This document shows positions 33,985 to 46,570 of a stretch of 64,000 nt of DNA, in pieces. Each line of letters starts with the position of its first letter. The first letter of the stretch is position 1. The notes under the pieces were generated by a model. It was not told the DNA's origin. It worked only from the letters and a program-made list of their open reading frames with translations, and did no database searches. The position numbers and the translations under genes are program-made. The stretch covers positions 50,145 to 114,144 of the forward strand of contig JASJFT010000145.1 of the NCBI GenBank assembly GCA_030770425.1, written 5' to 3'. Origin of the DNA: Darksidea phi. Lineage: Eukaryota; Ascomycota; Dothideomycetes; Pleosporales; Lentitheciaceae.

Positions 33985-35047
33985 ATTGTGAAGCCGGGTA
34001 TGCCACGAGTAATTGCCTCGCCGATTACAAGTCTCCTTTTAACTTCTTTTCTCAGGCCATACTCTAGTTGCACATATGCTGCCAAGCTTGCCACAAAAGG
34101 CGGTATCGGAGCCGAGAGTGGAAGGTGGGAGCTAAGACGGCCAACTGCATCTCAAGCGCTGAAAGAAATCTGCATGATGTACGGGTGAAAATCCTTCCTG
34201 GTTGTCAGCCAATAGACGGAGGTCTGGCGCCAATGAAACGGCGCGGCAAGCGATATGCCAGCAGCCGAAGTGGTCCTAAACGGTTAACCATGTCCATGCC
34301 GAGTTGTACTAGCCCCTACGAAGCTAAGGATTAGCGTGTTCGGGCCTATTCCAGCGTATACCCCTCATTGGTACCATTGAGCGTCGCTGAACTATACTTT
34401 TCCTTTGTCTAGTACCGACAAGTCTTTTTACAAAAGCTATAGAATGCCAGGTACAAAGCCATCACAAAGGGCGTGATCTACAGACGTGGACCACACAGAG
34501 ATTGCGGCTCAAGTCAGACCGCCGATCTCTAAGAGATGGGGCGAAGACAGGCATTTGCTGCTGTACCTTGAAGCACGGCGGGAGCGGAGTGCTGTAATGC
34601 ACATGCAGTCAGATTTGGTTAGAGCCAATGATAAAGGGGGGCGTCATACGCAAAGAAGACGACAATGATCAAGGTGCAGGGTAAATGATCCATGCTCGCT
34701 TTCTGTCAAGTTTAATCTCCTAAAAGAGAGCCGGTCTGCTGGTTCCGACTGGTAACGTTTCTTGGGCGCATTCCTCAATTCCTCTGCCCTGCTCCCAGCT
34801 CTTACCCACGCGAACGGCTTGCTCAAATATCGTCCACACATTTTTGTTCTCATCATGGGCGATTACCCGAGTATGGGCAGTATGCCTAAGGGCCAGAAAA
34901 AGACAAATGGCAATATCTCGGTTGTGCAGTAAGCTCTTAATCCCATTCTCAATAGGACTTATCCAACATGACTGTTTTCGCAGGACTCGATACGCTCAGA
35001 GCAAGAGGGTTTACCCCCGAAATCAAGCGAGCTCAGAAAACCATACA
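33985..35047. other. Intergenic region
   Basis: About 1.06 kb between divergent genes (Nudix on minus, phosphorylase-like on plus). The frame of the downstream gene is open back to an ATG at 34844, so a longer N-terminus is possible; otherwise no gene is seen. Confidence 0.45.
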
Positions 35048-36079
35048 ATGGGTGACTCACTTGAGCGGTATCTTGAGATCAAGGTTCACCAAGCCGCGCT
35101 GGAGAGAGCCTATAACGAGATTGTGGTCGTGGGCGCCTACACTCGCTACTCAGAGGGAACAATTGCATTCGACGGAGAAAAGAGAGATAAGCCATTCAAC
35201 TGGGAGCGGCCCACGGCTCGTGTCGAGGGCGACACACTGTATATCGAGTGCTTCCCAGGGTACGATCACGTTGAGCACTACGCCGAAATCATTGCTTGCT
35301 ATCTTCAGATTCGGGAGCAAAAGGGGGATAGACTGACACCATCCTCGCGAGTCTCGTTTGTACCGTCGTCCTGCTCAGATGTAAAGGCCGCACTTGAAGG
35401 CACCAATCTCCCACTGTTTCCTGGAGACGGAGTCGATACGGTTGTGCTCGGACTCGTTTGGCACCTCCCACGCCTAACGGGTTCGGCCGAATGGAGCGGA
35501 AGCGGCCCTTGGCAATGGGTTTTGCAGTCATTTGGAGATCGCAAAGTCGCCTTCCTTGGTTTTCGTCCAGCTTTCTGGGGCTGCATTTCGGGAGAGGTGG
35601 TACACTACCTCGCCTCCAAATTCAGTGTCAAAGAAGTCATTTACCTGGGCAAACTAGGTGTTCTCAAGCAGGGCGTCAGGCCCAACACCTGGCTGGCAAC
35701 AGGAGGCGAGTCCCTTGTCCATGGCCGAACTGTGGAGTGGGACAATGTGCTTGCGCCGTCTGTAGAACGCCTGGGGGCTGACTCGGTTATCGTGGGCACT
35801 CACGTGACCCTTGGTAGTGTTTTGCATGAGACCAAGGACTGGCACGATAAGCTCGTGGATACGATTGACTTCGTGGACCCGGAAATAGGCATGATGGCTC
35901 AGGCGGCTGTGAGGAGCAGGGTACGCTACGGGTATCTACACATGATCACTGATAATCTGGGTCAGAAGTACGATGAAGATCTGTCAAATGAGAGGATTGA
36001 GAGCGTTCTGCGGGCTCGCGCAAGGCTGCATCAAGTTGTGCAAGATGTGATTGAGGATCATCTTTCGAGGCCTACCTAG
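35048..36079 (+). CDS. Hypothetical protein, possibly nucleoside-phosphorylase-like
   Basis: Single ORF, 343 aa from MGDSLERYLEIKVHQ; a longer in-frame start at 34844 would add 68 residues of unlikely composition. Two halves are visible: an N-terminal part (YIECFPGYDHVEHYAEIIAC, then VSFVPSSCSDVKAALEG) and a C-terminal part with alternating strands and helices (VKEVIYLGKLGVLKQGVRP, NTWLATGGESLVHG, DSVIVGTHVTLGSVLHE, then TIDFVDPEIGMMAQAA). The order 'GKLG...xTWLATGG...VD-E-GMMAQAA' resembles the base- and ribose-binding layout of the PNP/UDP phosphorylase superfamily, but this is an inference from pattern only. It may act on small nucleosides or something quite different. Confidence 0.6.
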   Translation: MGDSLERYLEIKVHQAALERAYNEIVVVGAYTRYSEGTIAFDGEKRDKPFNWERPTARVEGDTLYIECFPGYDHVEHYAEIIACYLQIREQKGDRLTPSSRVSFVPSSCSDVKAALEGTNLPLFPGDGVDTVVLGLVWHLPRLTGSAEWSGSGPWQWVLQSFGDRKVAFLGFRPAFWGCISGEVVHYLASKFSVKEVIYLGKLGVLKQGVRPNTWLATGGESLVHGRTVEWDNVLAPSVERLGADSVIVGTHVTLGSVLHETKDWHDKLVDTIDFVDPEIGMMAQAAVRSRVRYGYLHMITDNLGQKYDEDLSNERIESVLRARARLHQVVQDVIEDHLSRPT

Positions 36080-36465
36080 TGGTCGATTCGAAGGTGGATA
36101 ATGTCGTTCCATATTTATAGAGCTGATAGAACTTAGTCAAGCAATTCCACTATTTGGTACCACAACTCATGTTACTTTATTACCGTTTGAGTACCAGCTA
36201 TATCCCTGTTTGGAAACATAGCCAATGAACTACAAAAACGTGCCGGCGCAGAGGTCAACGTCATTCGACTGGCGGCGCCACCAACGTAGAGCTCCATCGC
36301 TTATGGGAATATTAAATGGCGCAGCGGATCACCTTACACCCGTAATTAGCGGCGCATACTTATAAGAGCGGTTGGGCGCCGAACCATCGCACGTTTTCGG
36401 TAACTACCATCATCATTTATTACTTCTCTAGAGTCGTCTACACCTGTTCCAAGTAGTGCATACGT
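36080..36465. other. Intergenic region before the P450 relic
   Basis: 386 bp, nothing distinctive; a plausible former promoter of the P450 pseudogene. Confidence 0.4.
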
Positions 36466-38139
36466 GTGATTAACATGATCCTAATCGGTGTACGAAATGC
36501 GATTGTGATTGGTCTCACGTCAACTTGTTCCGGATTTGGAACCTGCATTTCAAGCCTCCCGGTACGCCCGGGCCAGGTACCCGGTCCATGGGTCGCTAAG
36601 TTTCCTCCATACCGGCGTCTGTGGTTTCTGTGCGACGGTACAGCTCATGAAGGATACCGAAAACTCCACGAACGATCCGGTAAAATCGTACGAACAGCGC
36701 CAAATATCGGAGATATCTCCGAGCCTTCGGCGATCTCTACGATTTATGGAATAGATAGCAAATCTGGAAAGGTACTTAGTCTTACTAAACAAGGCGCTGG
36801 GGGAAGTGGTTCTAATCAATATACTACGCTGTCGCTGTTCTACTGAACTTTCGCTATACTTACGAAGCCAAATTCGTGCAGAACATGTTCTCAGCTAGGG
36901 ACTCTGAGGAACACAAGCATCTAAGGCAACCTGGGGCACAAAGGTGTTCTATGACATCGACCCGGACCATGGAACTCGTGGATCCCTAAAGCAAGATCCT
37001 AGTCGATGTTTTGATGGACTTACAAGGACAGGTTGTCAATCTTGGGGCCTGGGCGCGGTGGTACGCCTTTGATGTGGTAGGAGCTAGCATATTCGGCCGG
37101 CGCTATGGGTTCTGGGGGCAGGGCAGGGATCTTCCCAGCGTCGTTGCTGGGCCCGGGACTGATATCAGATATGATGTATCTGGGCCTTGTCGGGAAGATG
37201 CCATGGCTTCACCAATTTCTACTAGGTAATGTGACACTGGAAGATCATGGCGGAGTTGACGGGCGGCGTTGGAGGTCCCACAGCCATAGTCACACAGGTA
37301 TGCAACCCTGTGTTATGCGTGGTAGTTACGACTAGTGACTAAACAAGTCTAGATGATGGTGGATTGCATCGAGCAGTACGATACGGAAGCCGCAGACCGA
37401 ACCACCAGAGGCGATTTTCTGGCCACCTGCAGCAGCATCAGCAGTGAGATAAGTCATCAGGTGAGATTACTTGTACGCGTTGTTTCCAGATAAGCACGGA
37501 AATCCCATCATGCTCGCAGATATTCTCTACTGGGCACACGGCAGTCAAGCCCGTCTGGGGGAAGATATGCGTATGCACCCGGCCGTGTCATATCCTCTTG
37601 AGAGGGTAGTGCCTCCTCGCGGAGCTAAGTTGTGCGATGCACGCATCCCAGCGTGCATCATTGTTGGTATGAACGCGGCTATCATCCATGGCAACGCTGA
37701 GATATTCGGTGCAGATACGAATCAATTCCGACCAGAACGCTGACTGGACAAGGAAGACGAGGAAAGGATCGAGACAATGGATCGTTATATACTGACCATA
37801 AGTGCCTACCATTCCGTCCAGCGTATTCTCGAACATCATCTATGCTGCTGCTGGACTTCTAAAGATTAGACGTGGTCACGCAGGGCTACTGGTCAAAGGA
37901 TTCTCTTCTAATCCACGATACTGCTAGTTCGGGGCCGGAGTCAGAACGTGCATTGGAAAGAACATATCGATTATGGCGATGGAAAGCGAGTGCCCCAGGT
38001 TCAGCAGCAATTCGAGTTGGTTTGGGCATCGAACGAGCCACACTGGCGAGTGCTGACGTACTGGTTTGCTAACCAGAAAGGCATGCTCGTGCGCATGTCG
38101 CCGCGCCACGTCCCATCAACCTATCCTGCGACTTCGTAA
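36466..38139 (+). pseudogene. Cytochrome P450 pseudogene
   Basis: Pieces of one P450 lie in order but in different frames. At 36560-36770: VPGPWVAKFPPYRRLWFL, YRKLHERSGKIVRTAPN and ISEPSAISTIYGI. At 36884: FSARDSEEHKHLR. At 37010-37200: VVNLGAWARWYAFDVVGASIFGRR, then KMPWLHQFLLGN in a shifted frame. At 37560-37740: MRMHPAVSYPLERVVPPRGAKL and HGNAEIFGADTNQFRPER. At 38000: EPHWRVLTYWFANQKGML. Stops interrupt it at 36987 (TAA) and at 37741 (TGA where Trp of PERW is expected). The Cys heme-ligand loop expected between 37790 and 37980 cannot be found. The family type resembles benzoate 4-monooxygenase/pisatin demethylase-like P450s. Not a functional enzyme. Confidence 0.85.
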
Positions 38140-39159
38140 CCTCTGAGGTTCCCGTGGCGAATAAAAGAGTGTTTGTCGTCGAAATTAGGTGTGTCGCAAT
38201 CTAGCGAACTACGCGAAAGCAGCAATCTGGCAGCCTTCTGAGGAGAGTTGGGGCGATGAACTGTTAACAAACGCTAGAATGACTTCGTATTGCGTGATAA
38301 GCCTGAAGCTAGTGTGTTTCACTGACTGTCTCCAGGATCAGTGAGTAGTGGGAGCAACAGTGTCACTACTGTTCCCAATCCCGACGGCTTTATTGTCTCG
38401 CACAGCTTACCGGTTTGGACAGCTATTCTTGAAGAGTGAGTCATTACGCATGCGTAAGCGCTTATTAGCCGGTTGGAAGCGGTCGCCGACACTCCGACCC
38501 TCCGTGCAACGCCTTGCCTCTCATATGTTCTCTGATTGGTCAACTCCCTCGTCAAAGTCGCACAGACGGACTTTCATCCCGTCGCTTACTTCGCTTCCTT
38601 CGCATCGCATACGAGAGCATGTGGTTGGGGCCCGTATTGGGACACTTTGGATTCGTTCCTCCGGACGATGCGCGGTCGGCGCCGAGGCTTTGCTTCAGGC
38701 AACAGGAAAGCAGAAGGGCGGGTGAACAGGTGTGCTGGAGATATCAGTCGGTGTCTCATCTTCCATCGTCCGCTCTTTGATCTGTTATTGAACGCTCCGA
38801 CAGTGCGAGTACGCCCATATATAGCTGCTCTTCGCAGTTCACCCCTTCTATTAGACACGGAACTCCGACGGCAGGATAACATAGGACCGCCCTGCGCCCT
38901 TCAATCACAATACCAAAAAGGGCGACAAGAAGGCGTGCATCTTCCCACGAACAAAGCCCACGCCTGACTCAGTAGGTAGCGTCTCCCCTTATTGGCCGAG
39001 ATAAGTTAGCGTGGAACATCGAAGAGTTCCCTTAGGATCCTCGTGCCCAGGCCGCCTGGGCAAGTCTTATATCGAACGTCGCGCCACCCGGGGTCGTTTG
39101 CAGCGTCCAAGTGGTGCCTAAGGCCTGAACACCGGCATTACCAACGGACACGAGCTCGA
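38140..39159. other. Intergenic region upstream of the ABC transporter
   Basis: About 1 kb with overlapping but featureless ORFs. The ABC reading frame remains open back to 39043, but no better start than 39160 is evident. Confidence 0.45.
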
Positions 39160-42100
39160 ATGGCCAGTCAACAGCCCGAGCAGCCTCGGACGCCCGTGCT
39201 GGACGAGAAGCATGTCGCTGGCTCAGAAGCAGAGACGCGGTCGTCGACGGCCGCCGGTCTGAGTGAAGACGAGCAGAAAATCATCAGCGAGCAGCTTGAT
39301 GCGCCAGATGAGAAGGTGGGGTATTTTGCGCTGTTTCGATATGCGAACAAGAAGGATTTTGCGATAATGGTGGTGGCTACCATCGCTTCTATCGTTGCTG
39401 GAGCCTGTCTTCCTCTCGTGACAGTAAGTCGTCGCATTGAATTCCATGTCTCTCGAACATTGAGCTAATGAAGGCAGCTCGTCTTCGGAAACTTTGCAGG
39501 AAGCTTTACAAACTTCTCGGTGGATGCGATTGCTGCGCAGCATTTCCAGCATCAGATCAATACATATACGTTGTACTTTGTTTATCTCGGTATCGGATCG
39601 TTCACCTCGACGTATATAGGCATGCTTGGCTTTTCATACACGGGAGAGAGAATCACGCGGCAAATTCGAGAGCTTTACTTGCGAGCTATCTTTCGACAGA
39701 ATATTGCCTTCTTCGACTTTCTTGGCTCTGGCGAGATCACGACGCGTATCAGTTCTGGTATGTTGCTCCCTATCACCGCATGTAAAGAAGGACCACTAAA
39801 ATGACTAGACATGGTATTGGTTCAAGACGGGATTGGCCAAAAAATCTCGCTTTTCGTCTCTGGCACTTCGATGTTTTTCTCCGCGATCATTGTGGGGTTC
39901 GTCCGGAGTTGGAAACTTGCTCTTATTATGTTATCGGCCACCGTTGCGCTTATCTTGATTATGGGCATCAATGGCAAAAACATGAAGGTGAATCAGACAC
40001 GCGCCGTCGACGAGTATGCGACTGCGGGAACGTTGGCTGAAGAAGTCATTTCTTCGTCGCGCAATGTTACCGCTTACGGCACGCAGGAGCGCTTGGAGAC
40101 GAGGTACAAGGCATACCTAAAAACGGCCTCAAAATACGACTTCAAGGCCAAGTTTTGGCTCTCATCGATGATTGCAGGCCTGATGTTTATCATGAACTTG
40201 CAGTACGCACTCGCTTTCTGGCAGGGAAACCGCTTTCTCAAGTCCGGCGAAATTGGCGTCGCTCAGATCCTCACTGTCGTTATGGCGGCCATGGTTTCTG
40301 GTATTTCAATCGGCCACAACCTACCACACCTTGCGGCCTTCGGACAGGCTGTCGCGGCTGCGACCAAGGTCTTCAATACTATCGAGCGCAACTCGCCGAT
40401 CGACCCCGAGACCGAAGAGGGGGAGAAGCCTAAGGAATTCATCGGCAATCTTGAATTCAGAGACATCAAGCATGTTTATCCTTCTCGGCCTGATACTACT
40501 GTTGTTGATGGCTTCAACCTGACGGTTGAAGCGGGTAAGATGGTTGCTTTAGTCGGCGCATCGGGCTCGGGCAAGTCGACCATCTTTGGCCTTTTGGAAC
40601 GCTTCTACCTGCCTATGAACGGTCAAGTTCTCCTTGATGGAAATGACATCAGCACGCTGAACCTTAGATGGCTACGGAGACACATCGCCATCGTTAGTCA
40701 AGAGCCCATATTGTTTAGCATCACGATCTATGAAAGTATTGCGCATGGGTTAGTCGGTACCGAATTCGAGCATGTAAGCGCAATCACCATTCTTGCCGCC
40801 CCGAAAGCTAACGAACGTTCAGGCAGAGGAAAGCGTCAAAACGGAACTAATCGAACAGGCTGCCAAGACTGCCAACGCCTACGACTTCATCATGGACCTG
40901 CCCAATCAGTTTCAAACCAAAGTCGGAGAGCGCGGTAACCTCTTGTCGGGCGGCCAAAAACAACGCATTGCAATCGCGAGAGCGGTAAGCATCTTCAGAC
41001 ACGCTTCCACCGTGTCATCTGCTAACGAATCCTTATTTGCAGGTGATATCTGACCCCAAGATTCTTCTTCTCGACGAAGCGACCGCCGCCCTAGACACGA
41101 GGTCTGAGAAAGTGGTGCAGCAGGCTTTGGATAAGGCATCCAAGGGCCGAACCACGATTGCGATCGCGCATAGGTTATCGACCATCAGGAATGCCGACAA
41201 TATCGTGGTCATGGCGAAGGGCAAAATCGTCGAACAAGGAACGCACGATGAGTTGATCAGGGTGCATGGCGTGTACCAAAGCCTTGTTCAAGCACAGGAG
41301 CTCACGTCCAAGATCGCTCCCAATAACCGCTTCTCCGAGATGTCTCTGACCGAAAAAGGCGAGGATATCGTTGTCAAAGGCGAAGCATTAGACCTCGTTC
41401 GGTCAACAACCACGAAGCCCGCATCAGTTCACGCTGAAAAGGGCGATAAAAAGCTGACGTACACCACTTGGGAGCTTATAAAGTTCAGTTGGCAGATGAA
41501 TTGCGGAGAACATATGCTCATGGTCCTTGGCTTCCTTCTGGCCTTTCTTGCCGGCTCCAACCCAGGTATTCAGGCCATCTTCCTGGGAAATTCAATCACT
41601 TCGTTCTTCTCGCCTGAGGCATCGACTGGCGGCCACGACGTTGGATTTTGGTGTTGGATGTTTTTCATGCTCGGCATTGTTATTTGGACTTTTTACTTCT
41701 TCCAAGGAATGACGTTGTCAAAGGCTTCTGCGTATGTCGGACACTGCTTCTGGATATTGTTCGTGTGCTAACGAGCTGCAGGGAGCTCATTGCTCGCATC
41801 CGAGAGCAAGCGTTCAGTGCTATTCTTCGTCAAGTAAGTTTGTTTATCTGCGTTGCTACAGCAGCCCGACGTGATCTGATCAGTTATAGGACATCGAATT
41901 CTTCGACGGTGAAGCTGTTACTTCAGGCTCACTCGCGACCTTTCTCTCTTCTGAGTCGAACCGTCTCGCCGGCCTGAGCGGCTCAACTCTCGGCACCATC
42001 ATCTCTGCCTTCGCTACCGTTCTCATCGCTATTATAATCGGCCTAGCGTTCGGCTGGAAGCTGGCGCTCGTCTGCTCATCAACCATCCCGATTATGCTTG

Positions 42101-43440
42101 GCTGTGGATACTTCCGCTTCCACGCTCTAACACGTATGGAGAAGCGCACGAAAGAGTCCACCGACGCCGCGTCTTTTGCCTGCGAAGCTGCATCATCGAT
42201 CCGAACCGTCGCCTCGCTTTCGCTCGAAAGCCACCTGCTCGCGCAATACCACGAGAAGCTCAGGGCACAGGCAAAGGGTAATTTGAAGTTTATGAACGTG
42301 TCCTCTGTTCTTTACGCGCTCAGCCAAGGTCTCGCCATGTTTATCTTCGCTCTGGTCTTTTGGTACGGTGGAAAGCTCCTGTTGCACGGCGAGTATACTG
42401 TGCTTCAGTTCTTCATTGTCTACTCCGCCATCATCAACGGTGCGCAATCTGCTGGCGCCGTCTTCTCGTTCGCTCCCGATATGGGCGACGCAAAGGAAGC
42501 TGCGATTCTCCTAAAATCCTTCATCAATCGCGTTCCGAAGATCGACCATTGGTCCACCGAAGGCAAGCAGGTCGACCGTTTAGTCGGCAAGATCGAGCTT
42601 CAGAGTGTGCGGTTCAACTATCCTGGCCGCGCTGACCACCGCGTACTTCGTGGCGTCAACCTTACTGCCGAACCTGGACAGTTCGTGGCACTGGTCGGTG
42701 CGAGCGGTAGCGGAAAGTCGACAATCATGGCGCTGCTTGAACGCTTCTACGACCCCACGGCTGGTGCTATCCTCGTCGATGGCGTCGAGCTGAAAGACTA
42801 CAACTTGCAGAGCTATAGGGCGCAATTGGCGATTGTGAGTCAGGAGACTACGTTGTATACAGGAACGATCAGGGACAATATCCTCGCGGATAAGGAGGAT
42901 GTCAGTGACGAGGCGATCGTGCAAGCCTGCAAGGACGCGAACATTTACGAGTTCATCGTAAGTGCCTAGAAGTACAGCAAGCGGTAGTACAGAACTAACA
43001 ACTCATAGACTTCATTACCAGATGGCTTCAATACCCTCGTCGGCGCAAAAGGCGCACTGTTATCAGGAGGACAACGCCAACGCATCGCCATCGCACGCGC
43101 ATTATTACGCGATCCTAAAGTTCTGTAAGTCCTCGGAAACCCACATTCTGTCTCCATTCCCTCAAACTCAACTAACACGGTATCTAGCCTTCTGGATGAA
43201 GCCACTTCGGCGCTCGACTCCGCCTCGGAACGCGTCGTCCAATCCGCCCTCGACGCCGCCGCTCAGGGCCGCACCACAGTGGCCATCGCCCATCGCTTAT
43301 CCACCATCCAGAACGCCGATGTCATCTACGTGTTTGACCAGGGGAAGATCGTTGAGAGAGGGACGCATGAAGAGCTCATGAAGAGACGTGGTGTCTATTG
43401 GGAATTGGCGAGGCTCCAGGATATGGGAGCGCCGCAGTGA
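39160..43440 (+). CDS. ABCB-type multidrug exporter (full transporter), nine exons
   Basis: Exons 39160-39423, 39478-39757, 39809-40773, 40823-40984, 41043-41731, 41782-41833, 41890-42957, 43009-43124 and 43188-43440 join in frame to 1282 aa, the normal size of fungal Pmd1/Mdr1-like pumps. Layout is TMD1-NBD1-TMD2-NBD2. NBD1 has Walker [10 protein letters not shown] (near residue 430), signature LSGGQKQR, Walker [12 protein letters not shown] and H-loop [11 protein letters not shown]2 has GASGSGKST (near 1075), [18 protein letters not shown] and AIAHRLST. All ATP-site residues are intact at both sites, so both nucleotide sites look competent. The N-terminal 50 residues are hydrophilic. It probably exports hydrophobic toxins or metabolites through the plasma membrane. 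It stands next to a P450 pseudogene; whether they were once linked is unknown. Confidence 0.95.
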
Positions 43441-44207
43441 GGAACACGAATAGAAAATTCTCTTCTCAGATATGGTTTAGACGTTGTGTATGTAAGAGTA
43501 GGGCAAGTGAGAAAGAAGGAGGAGACATAACATACCCCCCTTTACACCAGCATACGGTCGTCGCAACGCCTTCCTTCCTTCCTTCCTTCCTTCTTCTTTC
43601 TTCCTTCTTCTCTCTTTGTACCAATACAACGCATCGCATCCCCATCAAGCGCACATTCAGCCCCCACCGGCACTACATTTCACGTAATACATAAATACCA
43701 TACATACTCTCCACAACGAAACGAACCGTCACAATGACAACCTCACCGACGAAGTCACAAAGCCGTACACGCGCGCAACATTCCGCTTTCTTCTGCCTAA
43801 TAATAAGACGCAGCCCTCGCTCACTCTTTGTACCGCACGAGGCCCCATTATATCTATCCCTAGTCGCGTTATCAGATGTTTAGAAATTGGAATCTAGGCG
43901 GGAGGATATGGAGACGAGCGGAAGGTTGGGGGTGCGCGGGTGCGATGTCGGTTAAGCTGGTGAAGCTGAGCTAAGCGGTGTTGGTGCGAGGTAGTTAGTG
44001 GTGTCGCTTGTATGTCCTTCTGATTAGCTTTTCATTGAGTTCGTACGCTGCGCTTACTGGGGAGGTTACTATTGGTATAGTCGATGAGTAGTTTCTTCCG
44101 TAGAACACTTATTTAGAAGAGTATCACAGTATGATTCCAGTAGCAGTTATCATCATAAGCCCACAACTACAACATTCTTATGCCCATTCCTCATCACGCC
44201 CAACACC
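43441..44207. other. Intergenic region with CCTT microsatellite
   Basis: 767 bp between convergent genes. It contains a (CCTT)n run at 43569-43592 in the 3' flank of the ABC gene; otherwise no feature. Confidence 0.5.
43569..43592. repeat. (CCTT)n microsatellite
   Basis: Six copies of ccttcctt-type tetranucleotide followed by imperfect CTT repeats. Confidence 0.9.
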
Positions 44208-46570
44208 TCATTCCATCTTCAAAACCTCTGCCGCCTTTAAGACAGCTTTCGCACTCTTCTCAACCCACTCCTTAGCCGCCTCCCCCTTCCCGCCATTCAA
44301 ACTATCCGTCACAGCAGGGAAAACATCAGCGCCATACCCATTATCAATGCCCGGCGCACTGATAACATTCTTGAACGTCTCCCTGCCAGGTAAGCCCCCC
44401 ACGCTCGCAAATCCGCGCGAAAAATCACGATACTTGGCATTGACCACACCCTGCAAGACGCTATCGTTGAAGCTAAGCGCCTGCGAAGCGACGGTGGCGA
44501 TGTGATCTGCCTGCTTAGCGAATTCCGAGATGGCGTCTTCGAGGGGGGTGAGGTCGAGATCGGGGAAATCGGATTCGACGACCGTTTCGTTGAGCTCGGC
44601 GAGGTAGGACTCGAGCACTGTGGCTGCGTTGGGGAGATCCCAGGGGATGAGCACGTCGTCAGCGATGTGATATAGGATGAGCGAGAGAGCTTGGCCCATG
44701 GCGGCGTGGAGGCGGAATCCTGGGTCGGCGAATTTGGACATCCAGTTGTAGCTGTCATAGTTGGAATGGTAGTGGTAGACGGGATCTGTTTTACCGCCAT
44801 CGCTGCCGAAGTCGATCTACAATTGCCACGTTAGGTTGGACTGAGGAGGTAGGAGGGCTTGGTGACTTACACAGGCGATACCGTTTTGGTAGAATGATGC
44901 GTAGTCACTTCCACTTCCTAATGGCGAGATGGCGCCCTTGCTGACGTTGAACCACATATCGTACATCGTGGGGAAGTCGCCCCATCCTTCAGGGAACAAC
45001 ACTTTCTTCAACTGATCGACAACGAAAGACTGGATCTCGCCGGAGCCGGCGAAGTTAGTGCGTGGACCGGAGACAGCGACATCTACATTGAGATAGGCAA
45101 CGGCGGTCGAGGTCAGCCAAGGAAGATGCGTTTCGACCCATTCAGTGGAGCCCTGAAGACCGAACTCTTCTGCATCCCAAGATCCAAGGACGCTGAATTC
45201 ACGGTTAGTCTGCCCTTCAAAAGATAAGCATCATGTGACATACATTGTTCGTTTCGGCTTCCAGCCCTTCGCCAGAAGCTTTCCGAACGCGTTTGCGAGC
45301 TCGATAAGAATCGCTGATCCTGAATTCGGATCGGCGGACCCGCCGATAACCCATGCGTCGCGATGGTTGCCAACCAGCACAACCTCATCAGGGCTAGTAC
45401 CGTTGATAACACCAATGACATCCCAGACTGGCTTGATGGAGCCTTTGATTAGGTGATCCATGTTGACCATGGCGCCAGGCGCTGGCCCGCTGTCATACGT
45501 GATATTGCCAAAGCCGCCTACCCAACCACTGCGGTTTGCCTCTTTAGCCGAGACACCATGGCCCTCGAGAGCAGCTAGGAGAGGTAGTGCGTCCTTCATG
45601 CTTAATGGGATAGATGGGATGGAAGGGTTATAGAGTGAAACATTTCCGCGCGCAGAGTCGTTGGATGAGGCCCAACCGACGGTTGTCGGATCGCCAGAGT
45701 AGAGCGATGAGAAACGGACGCTGCCGCGTTGGATAGAAGAAGGGTTTCGGGCGGGCCCATCTGCGGATTGTCAGCTGATATTTTGAATAGTGAGTTGCGG
45801 GTATACAGACTTGGATACGCGTCATAACCATTCTCTTCGGTAATCTCGCCATCATCAAGAGGATCGGTGTAGATGATACACCCAACCATACCGTTATCTT
45901 GTGCATTCTTCACCTTGGTGCCACGATAGATGGCGCCATAGTTCGCTAGCGCAATCTTTCCCTTGAGCTCAATTCCAGCCTCTTTTAGGACATTGAAGTC
46001 CGCACGCGTGCCGCGACTGTTCCATCAGCAACGGCTAGGATGAAGAGGATCAGAGTACACATACCCAACATAAACGTATTCGGCCGTAACATTCCCACTC
46101 GCCGACATAGCGTGGAAGGCTGGAATAACATTCGGATACGAACTCGTATCATCTTCCTTCAGGACGTCTTCCACCAAGTTCGCCTCATGGGTCGTCCCAT
46201 CCGGTCGAATCAGCTTCAGGCTGCTATGCTCAGGATATGTGACCCAAATGGGAAATTCCTCGAGAAATGCGTCAAAGCCTGCATCGCGCCACTTCTGGGC
46301 CGTCCACTCAGCCATGGTCTTGTTATGCGATCCAAGATGGTCGCCATGGGTGTAGTAGTGCGACCATTCAGCGATGGACTTGTTATCGAACGAGTTGACC
46401 AGGATCGATTCCACTTCGCTAAGAGCAGGCGGGTACTCGACTTCAGCGCGTTTCGCATGGCGGTTGTGGGCATTGTGCTGGTGGATGCGGCGGTGCAGTG
46501 CATCCCAGTCTCTTTGACAGGCATACGCAAGAGCGCCCAAAAGGACGAGAGAGCCTAACACGCGGGGCAT
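44208..46570 (-). CDS. M28 family glutamate carboxypeptidase II-like peptidase, secreted or vacuolar
   Basis: Exons 46065-46570, 45811-46016, 45244-45760, 44871-45192 and 44208-44816 on the minus strand join in frame to 719 aa. MPRVLGSLVLLGALAYACQR is a signal peptide or signal anchor. A PA (protease-associated) insert follows (KGKIALANYGAIYRGTKVKN). The M28 metal ligands are visible: VGNHRDAW (His and Asp), SWDAEEFGLQGS (Glu-Glu), GSGSDYASFYQ (Asp) and YHYHSNYDSYNW (His). The last ~110 residues form the transferrin-receptor-like dimerisation domain. It removes C-terminal acidic residues from peptides in characterised relatives; the substrate here is inferred. All donor and acceptor phases agree. 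Weak donors: GTCTGT after exon 2. Confidence 0.93.
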
